DNA of 64,000 nucleotides from Ambrosia x helenae (lineage: Eukaryota; Streptophyta; Magnoliopsida; Asterales; Asteraceae): positions 33,427,149-33,491,148 of the forward strand of contig CM061231.1 of the NCBI GenBank assembly GCA_030844895.1. Direction: 5' to 3'. The notes under the pieces are model-generated. The model ran no database searches. It had not been told where the DNA came from and saw nothing but the letters and a program-made list of their open reading frames with translations. Position numbers and translations under genes: made by a program. Below, in pieces: positions 35,290-46,699 of this stretch (the first letter of the stretch is position 1; the number at the start of each line of letters is the position of its first letter).

Positions 35290-36560
35290 AGGTAGATGTG
35301 CATAAAGCTTTTGTCAACACATCTGCCAACTGATCCTCTGTTGGAGCATGGTGCAGAGAAATCAAACCTTTTTCATAGCTATCTCTGACAAAGTGATGTC
35401 TGATGTCTATGTGCTTTGTGGTTGAATGGGAGACTGGATTTTTGATGATATTTTAAGCAGCTTGACTATCCAGCATTAGTAGAGTCTTTAGTGCAGTTAT
35501 AACAAAATCCAGCAGTTGATTTTGAAGCCACATGAGTTGGGCTGTATAGCTTGCAGCAGCAATGTATTCAGCCTCTGCTGTTGAAGTTGAAACAGCTGGT
35601 TGCTTTGTGCTTTGCCATGAGACTAAGGCATTCCCTTGAAATTGGCACCCTCCTGATGTAGACTTCCTTGTGGTGTGGCAGCCAGCAAAATGACTATCTG
35701 AATAACCTGAAAGCTCAATGTTTCCATTAGCAGGATACCAGATACCAAGTGTGGGAGCACCTTTTAGGTATCTGAATATCCTTTTCACAGCAATAAGGTT
35801 TGACTTTCTAGGTGAAGCCTAGGATCTTTCACAAACACAAGTGGCAAACATAGTGTCTGGCCTAGATGCAGTTAAGTACAATAAAGACCCAATCATGCAT
35901 CTGTAATGTGTCTGGTCAACCAGTTCATCCTTGTCATCAATAGTGAGTAGCTTGCTGTGCTCATGGGTGTACTACATGGCTTACAATCATTCATCTCAAA
36001 TCGGGTTAGTAAGTTTTTTCACATACTTGTTTTGATGAATGAATGTGCCATTTTGCAGCTGCTTCACTTGGAGACCAATGAAGCACTGAAGTTCACCCAT
36101 AGCACTTATCTCAAACTCTGCTGTCATGAGTTCCCTAAACTCTTCACACATTTTGTTACATGTGGATCCAAAAATGATGTCATCCACATATATTTGAACA
36201 ATCATTAAATCTTTCCCTCTCCATTTTAGAAATAAAGTTTTATCAATTTTACCTCTTGTGAATCCAATGGATAAGAGAAAGGTGGAAAGAGTTTCATACC
36301 AGGCCCTAGGTGCTTGTTTGAGTCCATACAAAGCTTTGTTGAGCTTGTATACATAATCAGGATGGAATGTGTCTTCAAAACCACATGGTTAACATACATA
36401 AAGGAATGCACATTTAATGCCCATCTGATACACCTTGATATTGTGGTTGACAGCAAAGGCTAGGAAGAGTCTGATAGCTTCTAGCCTAGCCACAGGAGCA
36501 AAGGTTTCATCATAGTCTATCCCCTCTTCTTGTCTGAAACCTTAAACCACAAGCCTGGCT
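35290..36560 (-). pseudogene. Copia reverse transcriptase and RNase H of element A
   Basis: RT: MYGLKQAPRAWYETLSTFLL, the catalytic IYVDDIIFGST and ELQCFIGLQVKQ. RNase H: IFRYLKGAPTLGIWY, TRKSTSGGCQF, STSTAEAEYIAAAS and, after one TAA at 35451-35453, SHSTTKHIDIRHHFVRD, QLADVLTKAL. The set is complete for Copia RNase H, but frames shift near 36330-36450 and 35800-35990 and stops occur. The first RT part is fused to the integrase remnant to the right. Confidence 0.85.
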
Positions 36561-36573
36561 TTATTCTTGACAA

Positions 36574-37508
36574 CTATACCCCTTTCGTCAGTTTTGTTTT
36601 TGAAGACCCACTTTGTGCCAATTGGACAGAAATCCTTTGGCAGTGGTACAAGTTCCCATACTTGTTGTCTTTTAACTGAAGAAGCTCTTCCTGCATCACT
36701 TCTACCCAATTGTTGTCTTTTAGTGCCTCTTGGTACTTGACAGGTTGTGTGAGAGATAGAAAGCCTGCAAAAAGACAGATGTTTGAGGATTGGCTTCTTG
36801 TGAGAACACCCTCTCTAATGTTGCCAATGATTTTAACTGGGCCAAACAAGTCCATGTGCAACAATTGAAGACATTGACTTGTTTTGGACTCATCAATGGA
36901 TTTGTAAGAGCTTTTATGTTGTTTCCCTTTTAAGCAGGAAACACAATGCTCATCACGCTTGATTTCTTTTGATGGTAGACCTCTTACAAGGCTTTGTTTG
37001 GAGAGTGAGTTGATAGTTTGAAGGTTGGGGTGACCCAGTCTCCTATGCCACAATTCTGTCTCTTTAGTGGAGGCAGCAAAAAACAGACAAACATTTGCCA
37101 TAGGATTGTCCTTCAACATATCAACTACATACACATTGCCACTCATATGAGCAACAAGTTGTGCTTTGCTCTCAGCAATGATGGTGTCAATCTTTTTCAC
37201 CACTTCTGGCCCAATAATCTTACAAGTTTTCTTAGTGAAGAATGAGCCATACTCTTTGTCACTCATTTGTGATACACTAAGAAGATTAAATTAAGATTAT
37301 CAATAAGATTGACATTTTCAAACTTAAGTTTCCCAACCTGAACAGTCTTTGAACCCAACACCTTACCTTTTGAATCATTACCAAAGGATATATCACCCCC
37401 TCCATGAGCTAAGAAGTCTAGAAGAAGGGCTCTACATTCTGTCATGTGCCTGGAGCCTCCACTATCTACATACCAAAGACTATCTAAGCAAGCAGAAGCT
37501 CCCTGCAC
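36574..37508 (-). pseudogene. protease and integrase remnant of element A with core deleted
   Basis: Protease: LWYVDSGGSRHMTECRA, with the catalytic DSG. Integrase zinc domain: ELWHRRLGHPN...CVSCLKGKQHK, the H-H-C-C motif, then LLHMDLFGPVK, the start of the core. The frame then runs straight into REGVLTRSQSSN and PVKYQEALKDNNWVEVMQEE, which lie after integrase, at the start of RT. So the D-D-E core is missing through an in-frame deletion; the joined frame stays open for 230 codons. A frameshift near 37265 separates protease from integrase. Confidence 0.8.
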
Positions 37509-37863
37509 ATCAGTAATGGATTAGTTTTGGTGAGTGTCCAAAGCCAAGTTGGCTTTGGATGGGTCCACAGACTTTTCAGCCTCAAGCTTAGAAGATGATC
37601 AGTTATTTGAACTAGTTTTTGAACCAAGTTCAACAACTGTTGCTGACCATTTGCCAGTGCTTGGATGTCAACACTTGGTGCAACAGTTGGTTGATAAACA
37701 TGTGACAGACTATGACAAGGTGGTTGTCCATATCCTCTTGGGTACTTGTTTGTGGGTGGAGCATCTTTTACTTGGACATCCCTGGGAGCAGATGTTTCAA
37801 GACTTTTGGTAACAGATGTTTGGGCTGGTACATAATTCTGTTTGGGTTTTCCTTTTGGAGTAC

Positions 37864-40458
37864 TCACCACTTGACTTGCAAGAGTTTTATCCTTGTACTC
37901 TTGTATTTTGACATCAAAATTTTTGAGATACAGACACTCTTTGATTTTGTGATTTTTTTACCACATATTGAGCATGTGGTCTTAGAATCATACACACTTG
38001 TTCCTTTGTTGATATCATATGCTTTTAGAAGAAAACAGTTTTTAGTAACATGATTCTTCTTTTCACATAAATCACAAAACAAGGGGACAAACTTTTCTTT
38101 CTTTTTCCCTTTTTCAGCCTTCTTTTCAACAGAAGTTTGAGCATCTGCTGGAAGGTCTTTCAAGGGAATGACCTTTCCATGTGGTGCTTTCTTACCATCA
38201 GGGATTTTGAAATCAACTAGTTTGAAGTTCTTAAGAAAATCACACTCATCAGACCAAGTAGGTTTAAATTCATATTTTTCAAGTTCAGTGAAAGATGGGG
38301 AACCTTCAAGCTTTCAAGAACAATTTTCTTGCCATTAGGTTCAGTGATTTTAATCTCTTGACCCTCCAAATTAGTTGGTACTACCTCAACTAACTTTTGT
38401 TCCCTTTTGTCAGTGTTTTCAAAAGCTGGGGCAGTGGTTCCAAAACCAAAACCAAACTTCACATGACTTTTGGTTTGTTTGTTGAGGAGCATCTCAAAAT
38501 CTTTACATGATTCCACCCATTTTTCACATTCAACTTGGGTGGCCTCAAGCTCCTTTTTACAACTATGATATTTAGTTACCATAGTTTGGAGTTGGTCTTT
38601 GGTATAGTTGCTTCATGTTTTAAACTGCTGATTTCAGATTGTTTTTCAGCCAATTTTGATTTTAACTCTTTTGAAAGTTTTTCAAATTGAACTTCATCAT
38701 CTAAAATTTTCTTCCTAAGGTTTTCATTCACCTCTTTAATGTTAGCAAATGCTATTACACATTTGTTTGAACACAAATCTTTTAGAATTTGAGGAGATAC
38801 CTTACCAGCAGCCATCAATGCACAATCACACTTGCACTCACAATCATCCGATTCACCCCAGGGGTTTGAGAGATTCACAACCTCTTCTTCAGATTTTTCA
38901 TCTGCAACTACTTCATCAACAATACCATCAGTCACATTATCAGATTCAGTTACCACATCCTCATATTCAACCTCTTCAACCATAGCCATGAAACAAAAAT
39001 TTTCTAGTTCATTTTCAGCTTTGGCTACAAGAGCAAAGTTTTCATTTGTTAACTCATCTGGTAGACTGCTCCAATCAACAAAGCCAAGTGTGAAGAAACT
39101 ATGTTGACTGGTCTCTACAGGAGCAGAGGGTGGAGCAGCAGTCATTGGCACATGTGCCTGAGCAACATGGGTTTGCACATAGTGAATCTGAGGAATAGTG
39201 GTTTGGACATACTGGACAAGAACAGTGTTTGAGGACTGTGCAAAATGAGCAGTGTTTTGCACATTTGGTCCAGGGGTATTATGGGAAACCTGATAAGTGT
39301 TGGTCTGTGGCCTTTGATTTGGATAGGTAATCATAGGTGTACCATGTTGACTCCTACATTCCCTAGCAAAATGACCAAGTCTATGACATTTATAACACTT
39401 AATCATTGATTTATCCAACCCCACCTTTGACCTTCCAGTCAACCCTGGAAATCTTCTGCCAGTTTTCTTGTAAAAATTGTTAGTTCTTACACTGAGAAGA
39501 GATAATTGGTGCATAATGTCCATTTCTTCTAAATCATCAGGGTCAAAGTATTTTAAGTCATCATACTCAAAGGATATGTTATTAGATTCCTGGATATCAC
39601 CACCACTTGTTGTAAAAGCATAGTTTGGTGAATAAGAATCAGAGTTATGACCTGAGTTAAAACCTGAAGTTATGTCAATGAAATGATCATAACTCTGATC
39701 CTTATTGTTACCAGGCACCTCATCATGACCCAAAAGTGTTGTATTACCAAATACATAATCATCAGACAATTTTCCAGAGTCTTGAAGCTTCTTTTTCTGG
39801 TTAAGCTCTCTCTCATAGGTCAAGAGCTTACCATGAAGTTGGGTCAGTGATAGGTCCTTAAATCCAATTGAGTTTCTCATAACTATAGCAATAGTGTCCC
39901 ATTTGTCTGGTAATGATCTTAAAAACCTATGGTTCAAAGTTGAATTAGGATAAGTTAGACCAACCAGTTTTACTTCACTAATGAGACAGTTAAACCTCTC
40001 AAATTGTTGAGTTAATGACTCTCCCTTTACATGGCTGAATGTTTCATATTGTTGGTTAAGTATTTCACGTTGTTTTCAATAACCTCTTTAGTCCCACCAA
40101 ATTGTTCTTTCAATGCATCCCACAACTCTTTTGCACTGTTACAGTGTAACAGCTCAGCATAGATATCATTGGGTAGAGCCATGGCCACAATACTGAAGGC
40201 CTTAGCATCTAACTTAATTTTCTGAAAATCCTGCTTGGAGTAGTTTTCAAGTTTCTTAGGCTCTTGAACCTTGGGATCTTCGGTACTCAGCACCATCGGA
40301 ACATGTGGTCCGAAGATAACCGACTTCCAGCACCCAGTGTTCTTTTCAGCCAGAACATGGCTCATCCAACGTTGCCATATATTGTGTTCAGATCTGACAA
40401 GCATCGGTGGCTTGGTGTTCGTGCCAGTGTTATGTGGATCGTGATTGATTGAAGCCAT
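37864..40458 (-). pseudogene. gag of element A
   Basis: The ATG at 40458 opens a Copia Gag N terminus (PPMLVRSEHNIWQRWMSHVL, FSIVAMALPNDIYAELL, AKELWDALKEQFGGTKEV). After a shift between 40027 and 39937 it goes on with FLRSLPDKWDTIAIVMRNS, a knuckle CYKCHRLGHFAREC (near 39390), a long acidic and coiled-coil-prone stretch (KKILDDEVQFEKLSKELKS) and a second Cys/His motif CDLCEKKNHVTKNC near 38070. Frames are broken again near 38580 and 38190. The long C-terminal extension with coiled coils is a known Sirevirus trait. Confidence 0.8.
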
Positions 40459-40613
40459 TCTCTGATTGTTTCTAAAAAAAAGTCTGTTTAAAAACAGTTG
40501 AATCGAAAATAAACTATTACTCTATTTTCAATCCGACAAACAAACGATATCAATAATTGTAAGCTAATCTGTTTATATTAAATTGATTGGTTAGATCGAA
40601 TTTAATTGACCAA

Positions 40614-40627
40614 GCTCTGATACCAAT
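40614..40627 (-). promoter_or_regulatory. primer-binding site of element A
   Basis: The minus strand reads AATTGGTATCAGAG adjoining the LTR end; initiator Met tRNA type. Confidence 0.85.
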
Positions 40628-41302
40628 TGTTAGGATCTGAGTTTGATTGTTTTGATTGGTTAAGTAATGAAAGATGAAAGAAGTTAAACTATAAATGGAA
40701 AGTGCAGCGGAATGATAAACTATAAATCAAAACAAGAGAATAATTGTTTTAGAATTGAAAGCTTTCATATAACTGAATGATTACAAACGATTACAATTAC
40801 TCCCCCTCAGCCTGATCACTCGTGTAAGTTTGTCTAAGAGAATGTTTTGAGTGATGAATAGAACAGTACATGCACTGTTCTATTTATAGACAATCTAAAC
40901 TGCTGATGACCTAAGCTGACGTCACCTAAGACAATGACCTCTAACAGAATAACAACATAAAACATTTGATGACACAAATACTGTTACATTGGAAACCACT
41001 GATAAATAAACAGCTGATAAGTAAACCTCTGATGGTCTTGAATCATATGTTGGAGCCTAAGTGTTGTTAGCTCCAACAGACCTTTAGTCTTCAGTACTTT
41101 GATCAGTAGTTGTTCTTCATCAGACCTTTGATCAGCGGTTGTTCTCTATCAGACCTTTGTAACAGTAGTTGTTCCAGCAGTTGTTAGAGTCAACAGTCTT
41201 TTGGGAGAAGTAATGTGTAAATGTTGCTTTTATTAAGGATCAATATGTAGTATATTTTGGCTTTCCAATCATCTGTTCTTCTCCAGGTCAGCAGACCCAA
41301 CA
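40628..41302 (-). mobile_element. 5' LTR of element A
   Basis: The 675-bp LTR runs from TGTTAGGATC to GACCCAACA. The minus strand has a TATA box TCTATAAATA (40881-40890) with CATCAGCAGTTT upstream and further ATCAG-type words (TTATCAGCTG, CATCAGAGG, GATCAAAG) out to 41180. Confidence 0.8.
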
Positions 41303-41659
41303 TTTTCCATTAATATAATCAAGATAAAAACAATTACAATGTAATATTAATGAAACAGAGGATTTCCAGAACCTTCCTAACACACACACAAAACATACAC
41401 TCGAAATGACCAATTGTTCTAAACAATAACTGCCCAAACCTATATAGACTCTTTCGTTTCCCTTGCACAGGGTCGAATGGCTCATTCAACCCTTCGAAAG
41501 TGCGAATCAACACAATAATAACATTTAAAACTACGTTCGACCACTTAGATCTTCATTCGACCCCACGACTGGTCGAATGGACTTCTAAATTACCAAAATC
41601 TTGTAATCTACGACTTTATGAAGTAAATCGCAAAGCTGCAGCCACAATATGCATCTACA
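41303..41659 (-). mobile_element. 3' LTR remnant of element B
   Basis: The right end GCATCTACA meets a minus-strand polypurine tract CCAAGGGGGAGTT, placing this as the 3' LTR of element B. It follows the F LTR in word order: ACACACAC run, TATATAG TATA box (near 41441), TTCGACC words (41450-41580), then CACAATATGCATCTACA. The left part is gone where element A begins. Confidence 0.7.
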
Positions 41660-43092
41660 AACTCCCCCTTGGTTGTTGCTCAGATTGTGTTGTCTGTTTC
41701 TTCTTCAAGGTAACCTTCACTTTCTTCTTCAGACTTGTACCTTCAGTGTTAGATGTGCGCTTCTTCGGTTCAGGTCTTAATTTCATCGTCCTTCCCAAAA
41801 GCTTTTTATAGTCACACCTAGCATACACTTCCCACGCAAAACAGAATATTGCCACTTTCTGGAATCTCCACGCTTGCTCTAAATCTGGAACATCAGAGTG
41901 AATCTGGTTGTAATGCAACGTGTCGATATCATCCTTTGAACAGTTAATCAACCACATAGGATCGAACACACGTATCTTTTTGCACATTAACTTCAGATTC
42001 TTGTCATGGAATACAATCACTACTTCGCCAGTCCTCCAATCGTAGTACCAGAATGCGAAATATTTACTGAAATTCTGTTGGATTGGCATCAAAGGAACTC
42101 TTTTCAAGGAGGTAGGTGGTTTGTACTTCAGAGTGCATACGTAAAATTGTTCTTAGGATCAATTTCTTTATGAACAATTTGCTTGGGATATTGAGGCTTA
42201 AACATGTCCCATCTCGTATGACTCTCTCTCGTCATCTTCTCTGCCATATAGTGAAGTACATTCGAACTATCAACACCACCAAGCTGATGTCTACACACAT
42301 CCCTTATAGGCCAATAAGGAAGGGTTTGATATCATGGAAATGACCAAAATAGATAATCCGCTTTTCCCATTTGATTCCTATACACCTGAGCTGTGAAAAC
42401 CATTTCCAGGCTAACGCATGTCCTTTAAACATTCTGTTATTGAACTTATAGAATTCTCCTTGAATCCCTAGCACTGGACGTTTATCTTCATCCTCTCTTA
42501 ACTTCTTCAGTAATGCCTTCAACGCATCAGAATGCTTAAACATTTCGACTTTCTCTGTTTCATCATCAAAAACCTCAGCAATGATCTTCTTTCCTTTAAC
42601 TTCAGCAATCTTTTCAGCTTCCTTTAGGATTTCATCATCAATGATTTGAATGCTGGTTTTATCCTTCATATTGTAATACTTCAGGTACTCTTCATGAGAT
42701 ATGTCTTCGATTTCTACCTCATTGAAGTTGCCGGTATCTCTATCATCATAGTTTTGACCCGGTTCAATAACTAGAATGTCAAGTATCTCTTGATTCTTCA
42801 AAATGTCTTCTAGAGATATTCCAGCTTGCTGCGTGACACCTTCAAGTATCTCTTTTGTTATTGCAACACTGACCTCCCCATCTTCCAATTCTGGATCTTG
42901 AGATTCAAGGCAATACTTCATGTCATCATTCAAAAATATCTCTAGAAACTTTCCTGTTAGCTCAATAGTATAACATCCACTTTTCATCATTTCTTTCAAC
43001 ATTTTTCTTGTCAGCATCAGTCATTTCTCTAGTTTTCTTGCTGCTTGAAGCTGATTTATCTTCCTTTTGAGTGTCATCACGCTTCTTGAATG
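41655..43092 (-). pseudogene. extra ORF of element B, C-terminal part
   Basis: This continues the ORF of 48614-51174 after element C and its GAATG duplication are set aside (frame kept at the join). It has a lysine/glutamate-rich segment, EISHEEYLKYYNMKD, HALAWKWFSQLRCIGIKWEK, and after a frameshift near 42305 HQLGGVDSSNVLHYMAEK and FAFWYYDWRTGEVVIVFHDK, LEQAWRFQKVAIFCFAWEVY, with a basic tail. The stop lies inside the LTR start (41655-41657). Another shift is near 43017. Function not known. Confidence 0.6.
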
Positions 43093-43680
43093 TGTTAGTG
43101 CATTATTCATGTATGTCCCTAGCTAGTGATTCGGTACAGAATGTCGAAGGTTCAGATAATTACAAAATAACCAAGACTTTAACATGTGTTAAAAATGCTG
43201 ATTACATGTGTTAAAAGTGCTGATGACCTGAAAGTGAAAAAGTGGGCGAAGGTGGAAATACATTGGACAAAATGGCGAATGTAGAGTGAAAAGGGGCGAA
43301 TGTGGAAAGTTTTCCAAATTCGACCATTCATACTGGGCGAATGTGGAATCTTTCCACATTCGCACCATGAAAAGGGGCGAACCTGCAGAGCCTATAAATA
43401 GATTTTGAGTATTTGTGATGATAAGAGAGTTATCATTTGTGTCCAGGTTCAGTTCAGGTTTAGGAGTGTTTTTGAGAGATTGTCTTTGTGTTTCTAGATT
43501 AACATAAACAGTTGTAAATGCTTATTGATTGAAGTTAATCTATGAAAATGATATTGAAAATGATCTTGATTGTGTCGTGATTTGTATCTTATCAATTTGT
43601 TCAGATCTAGGGTTTCCGCACCTAGATTTGTGACTTGTATGATCATAGAATCCTGTTTTAGATAAAATCCAACGCTCACA
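43093..43680 (+). mobile_element. 5' LTR of element C
   Basis: TGTTAGTGCATT to CAACGCTCACA. U3 holds five GGGCGAA/TGGCGAA words (43244, 43273, 43294, 43335, 43375) and two inverted TTCG words, then a TATA box TATAAATA (43393-43400). AAGTGGTATCAGAGC, the primer-binding site, follows at 43681. Confidence 0.9.
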
Positions 43681-43695
43681 AAGTGGTATCAGAGC
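43681..43695 (+). promoter_or_regulatory. primer-binding site of element C
   Basis: AAGTGGTATCAGAGC directly after the LTR; same form as in element F. Confidence 0.85.
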
Positions 43696-43983
43696 TTAGA
43701 GGATCATACAACAACAAATTTGATAAGATCAGAACTGATTTGGACATGTTTTTGACATAAAATCATCTGTTTTTACAAAAACCCTTAAAAACATAGTTTT
43801 TGATCGATTTAAAGGTGAATTTGTGGTTGAATTCAAGTTTTCCAAGACTTAAAGTTGTTCCAAATCAATTCCGAAACATAACCTGATTGAGATCATTCAA
43901 ATCCATGAACTTTTGAAAATCTGAGATCAGAATAACCGTTTTTCAAACAATAACCGTTTTTCAAAAGTGAGATCTGATATAAT

Positions 43984-44235
43984 GGGCGAACCTGGAATCT
44001 TCATGTGTTAAACTGGGCGAACCTGGAACTGATCTGGGCGAATCTGGAACTGAACTGGGCGAACCTGGAATTTTTGGGCGAATCTGGAACCTTTTTGGGC
44101 GAACCTGGAAATTTTTGGGCGAACGTGGAATTTGAATTTTGATATTCTACATTCTGGTGATTATTTTACATTCGGCTGATACTTTTGGGCGAACGTGGAA
44201 TCAAAAGGGGCGAACGTAGAATTACCAGGGGCGAA
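43984..44235 (+). repeat. ten-copy GGGCGAA array in the 5' leader of element C
   Basis: GGGCGAA followed by CCTGGAA, TCTGGAA or CGTGGAA starts at about 43984, 44015, 44036, 44057, 44076, 44097, 44118, 44187, 44208 and 44229, with spacing mostly 20-31 nt and all in the sense orientation. It lies between the primer-binding site and gag. Confidence 0.8.
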
Positions 44236-44298
44236 CGTAGAATTTAGTGCCTAAAAAATTTCGAAAATTTTCTATCGAAAATTTGGGTAAGGCAATTT

Positions 44299-46077
44299 TT
44301 GAAGATTTTTGTTGGAAAAATGATTAATTACATGGCCGTATGTAGAACGGATGAGGAGATCAAAGCTTTAGTAGAAGCTGAAAGAAAGCAACAAAAATTA
44401 CAGAGACAAAATTCTCAAGCTGACTACAGTTGGAGATTTCCAATGACACCGAAACCAACCGATGAAATGGTACATGTTAACAAGGGTGTTAACAGAGAAG
44501 GTGTTCTTTGGAATGGTGTATGTTTAGTCAAACAAATGAGACATGATGATTCCAGTGAAGTGTCAAAGAGTGATTTGAGTTCTGATACGAGTTCAGAACA
44601 AAGTACATCAGAACAGAGTGATAGTTCAAATGGTGATGCAAAATCTGATAATGGTAATAAATCAGATGATGAGGTAAGTGCTAGTTGTTTTAAATGTGTC
44701 AAGTTGAATGGTGAATTGATGACACTTATTGAGGACAAACAGAAACTAGCAAATGAACTAGAAAATTGTAAAAACAAAATTAAAGTTTTTGAAAAGAATG
44801 AAAAAGATATGTTAAATAAAATTGAATCTTTAAATCAAATGTTAGAAATGAATAAAAGTGTTTCAAAGAATACTTCCACATCAGAGTTGGAAATCACAAC
44901 ACCTTGCGTTGTTAATTCTGATTCTGAAGTGAAACAAGTGTGTGAACAGAAAACTGAAAATGTTGAAACAACTTCAGAATCTGAATCTGAAGAAAAACCC
45001 ATATTCAGTTTTCCTGAAGGAGTTGAAGGATCCTACATGATGGAAGGACATGACAAATTGATTTTAAACAAAGATTTTCTAATCGAGAATATCGAACAAT
45101 CTCTACTTAAATGTATTTTTGTTGATAATCTTGATTTGTTAAATCAATTTAGAAATCAATTTGATCATCTTCATTTTGAACTCAGTCCTAACCAACATGA
45201 GAATAAAGAGGATCAAAAGAAAAATGTTGAAAATAAGAATGGTCCTAAAATAAAAGGATCAAAACCATACAAATCGAAAGGAAATGATCAGATGAAAAAT
45301 TCTCATCAAAAGAATTCAAGAAATTTTTCATCTAGATCATATGACTATTATGATTATTCATATAAATCTCGATTTGATGGTTATTGGGGAAACAACTTAC
45401 CACAGTATTCTCATGGTTATGTTGAATGGAGAAACTGTTTTGAATGTGGTGAAGTTGGACATATTGCTGCTCATTGTCCCTATTGGTATTGGGATGACAG
45501 GTATGCATGTGATTTTGAAGAGTATAGGTCTTGTTATAACTGCGGAGAGTGTGGGCATTTAGTTGCTTACTGTCCGTATGTTAAACAGAAAAAGACAGAA
45601 GTGAAATTTGCTAAAAATTCAGGCAATGTCAGAAAGCCTGTGTCCCCAAAACCAATCAAGAAGCAAAAGGGGAAACAGGTTGTGTATGACAATCGTAACA
45701 AAATTGCCTTGAATAAAAATGGAGATTGTGATAGGGTTGCTAAGGTAAGGGGGAGTTCTAAGGCTAAGCCTAAGAATAACTCTAAACCTGGGTCTTCATC
45801 AGTTAAGTCTGAGAAGATTCCAAACAAAGTTCAGAAGAAGGTGTCAAACATGAAACCTGAAAAGTTAAAAATCAAAACGATTTCCACAAAATCTAAAATA
45901 AACTCTGAACGTGTTTGGAAACCCAAATCACTTTCTAAGTCAATAGCAATTTCTACTTCAAATCAATCCATTGAAAAACCAATTGATTTTTCAAAAGGAG
46001 AATGGATTGATGTTCCGAGAATTGATGACCTTGGACGACCCATCATTGTGAAGGGATGGGTGCCTCTCTCATGCTAA
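44299..46077 (+). CDS. Gag protein of element C
   Basis: An open frame of 592 codons; the second ATG (44320, MINYMAVCRT) is as plausible a start as the first. The N terminus is charged and includes a Ser/Asp-rich stretch (about residues 90-125), then a coiled-coil-prone segment (130-200) and an acidic one. Two zinc knuckles follow near residues 378 and 414 (CFECGEVGHIAAHC and CYNCGECGHLVAYC), and a strongly basic C terminus ending GWVPLSC. The usual Gag capsid domain is not evident. It would bind and package element RNA. The frame is intact, in keeping with recent activity. The end just before a protease relic suggests it was cut from a gag-pol polyprotein. It is not a host zinc-finger gene: it lies between LTRs. 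Confidence 0.8.
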   Translation: MKIFVGKMINYMAVCRTDEEIKALVEAERKQQKLQRQNSQADYSWRFPMTPKPTDEMVHVNKGVNREGVLWNGVCLVKQMRHDDSSEVSKSDLSSDTSSEQSTSEQSDSSNGDAKSDNGNKSDDEVSASCFKCVKLNGELMTLIEDKQKLANELENCKNKIKVFEKNEKDMLNKIESLNQMLEMNKSVSKNTSTSELEITTPCVVNSDSEVKQVCEQKTENVETTSESESEEKPIFSFPEGVEGSYMMEGHDKLILNKDFLIENIEQSLLKCIFVDNLDLLNQFRNQFDHLHFELSPNQHENKEDQKKNVENKNGPKIKGSKPYKSKGNDQMKNSHQKNSRNFSSRSYDYYDYSYKSRFDGYWGNNLPQYSHGYVEWRNCFECGEVGHIAAHCPYWYWDDRYACDFEEYRSCYNCGECGHLVAYCPYVKQKKTEVKFAKNSGNVRKPVSPKPIKKQKGKQVVYDNRNKIALNKNGDCDRVAKVRGSSKAKPKNNSKPGSSSVKSEKIPNKVQKKVSNMKPEKLKIKTISTKSKINSERVWKPKSLSKSIAISTSNQSIEKPIDFSKGEWIDVPRIDDLGRPIIVKGWVPLSC

Positions 46078-46123
46078 TTGTTTAATAAGTGTGCAGATTG
46101 TTCCAGACAGACCTATTAGCTAT

Positions 46124-46243
46124 TCTTTGATAAGTTGATAGTGGAGCATCTGTAAACACACTATTTATTGGAGAGGTGAAGGTCAAGGAAGGGTTATTGA
46201 AGAAGGAAAACATGATTTCAATAGAGAGGAGAGTGTTTGTAGT
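46124..46243 (+). pseudogene. protease relic after gag of element C
   Basis: A 38-codon frame begins VDSGASVNTLFIGEVKVKEG. V-D-S-G-A-S is the catalytic motif of Copia aspartic protease. It lies 50 bp after the gag stop with stops on both sides, so it is a remnant of lost pol. Confidence 0.55.
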
Positions 46244-46699
46244 TTGACTCCAACCTGTGAAGCCGGAAAAAGTTGCAATCTCTTGCAATTGCTCTCAGGT
46301 GTTGGATTTCAATAACGATTACGACAAAATGGTTTGCTAATTTGAAAAATCTTAATGATTTTAGTAATCTGAGTGGTAAATGGTTTTTAAAACTCAGTGG
46401 GTAAACCGCATCGGATATCATTTTATTTTGTTTTTCTTCAAAAGTTTAAAAATCCAAAAATATGCTTATTTTTAGATTTTTAGGGGGAGAAAATTTCAGA
46501 AAAATCAAAATAAAAAATTAAAAATCAAAAATGAGTTTTTTTCCTGGAGAATAAGAGGAGATGATAGTACATCAGTGGACTGTCAGACTACTCTAAAAAC
46601 AAAAATAATTTGAGTAGCCACTACAATTATATATTGGTAGGCTTGAAATCAAAATTTAAAGTTCAGCATGGTGATATAAACTTAAAATCAATAACTGAT

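Larger units (their letters stand above)
33331..41302 (-). mobile_element. decayed Copia element A (gag, pol, extra ORF, 5' LTR)
   Basis: Minus-strand order: 5' LTR (40628-41302), primer-binding site, gag (40458-37864), protease, integrase N terminus, RT, RNase H (to about 35290), spacer, then an extra ORF (34267-33340). An additional ORF after pol is the plan of Sirevirus-type Copia elements, where it is called env-like. The 3' LTR is missing and every ORF is damaged. A MITE sits in the spacer. The right end abuts a B-family LTR remnant at 41303, which it seems to have interrupted. Confidence 0.75.

Noticed and set aside
44299..46077. Host CCHC zinc-knuckle protein gene
   Set aside because: It lies between two LTRs with a 5-bp target duplication, a primer-binding site and a protease relic, so it is an element Gag.
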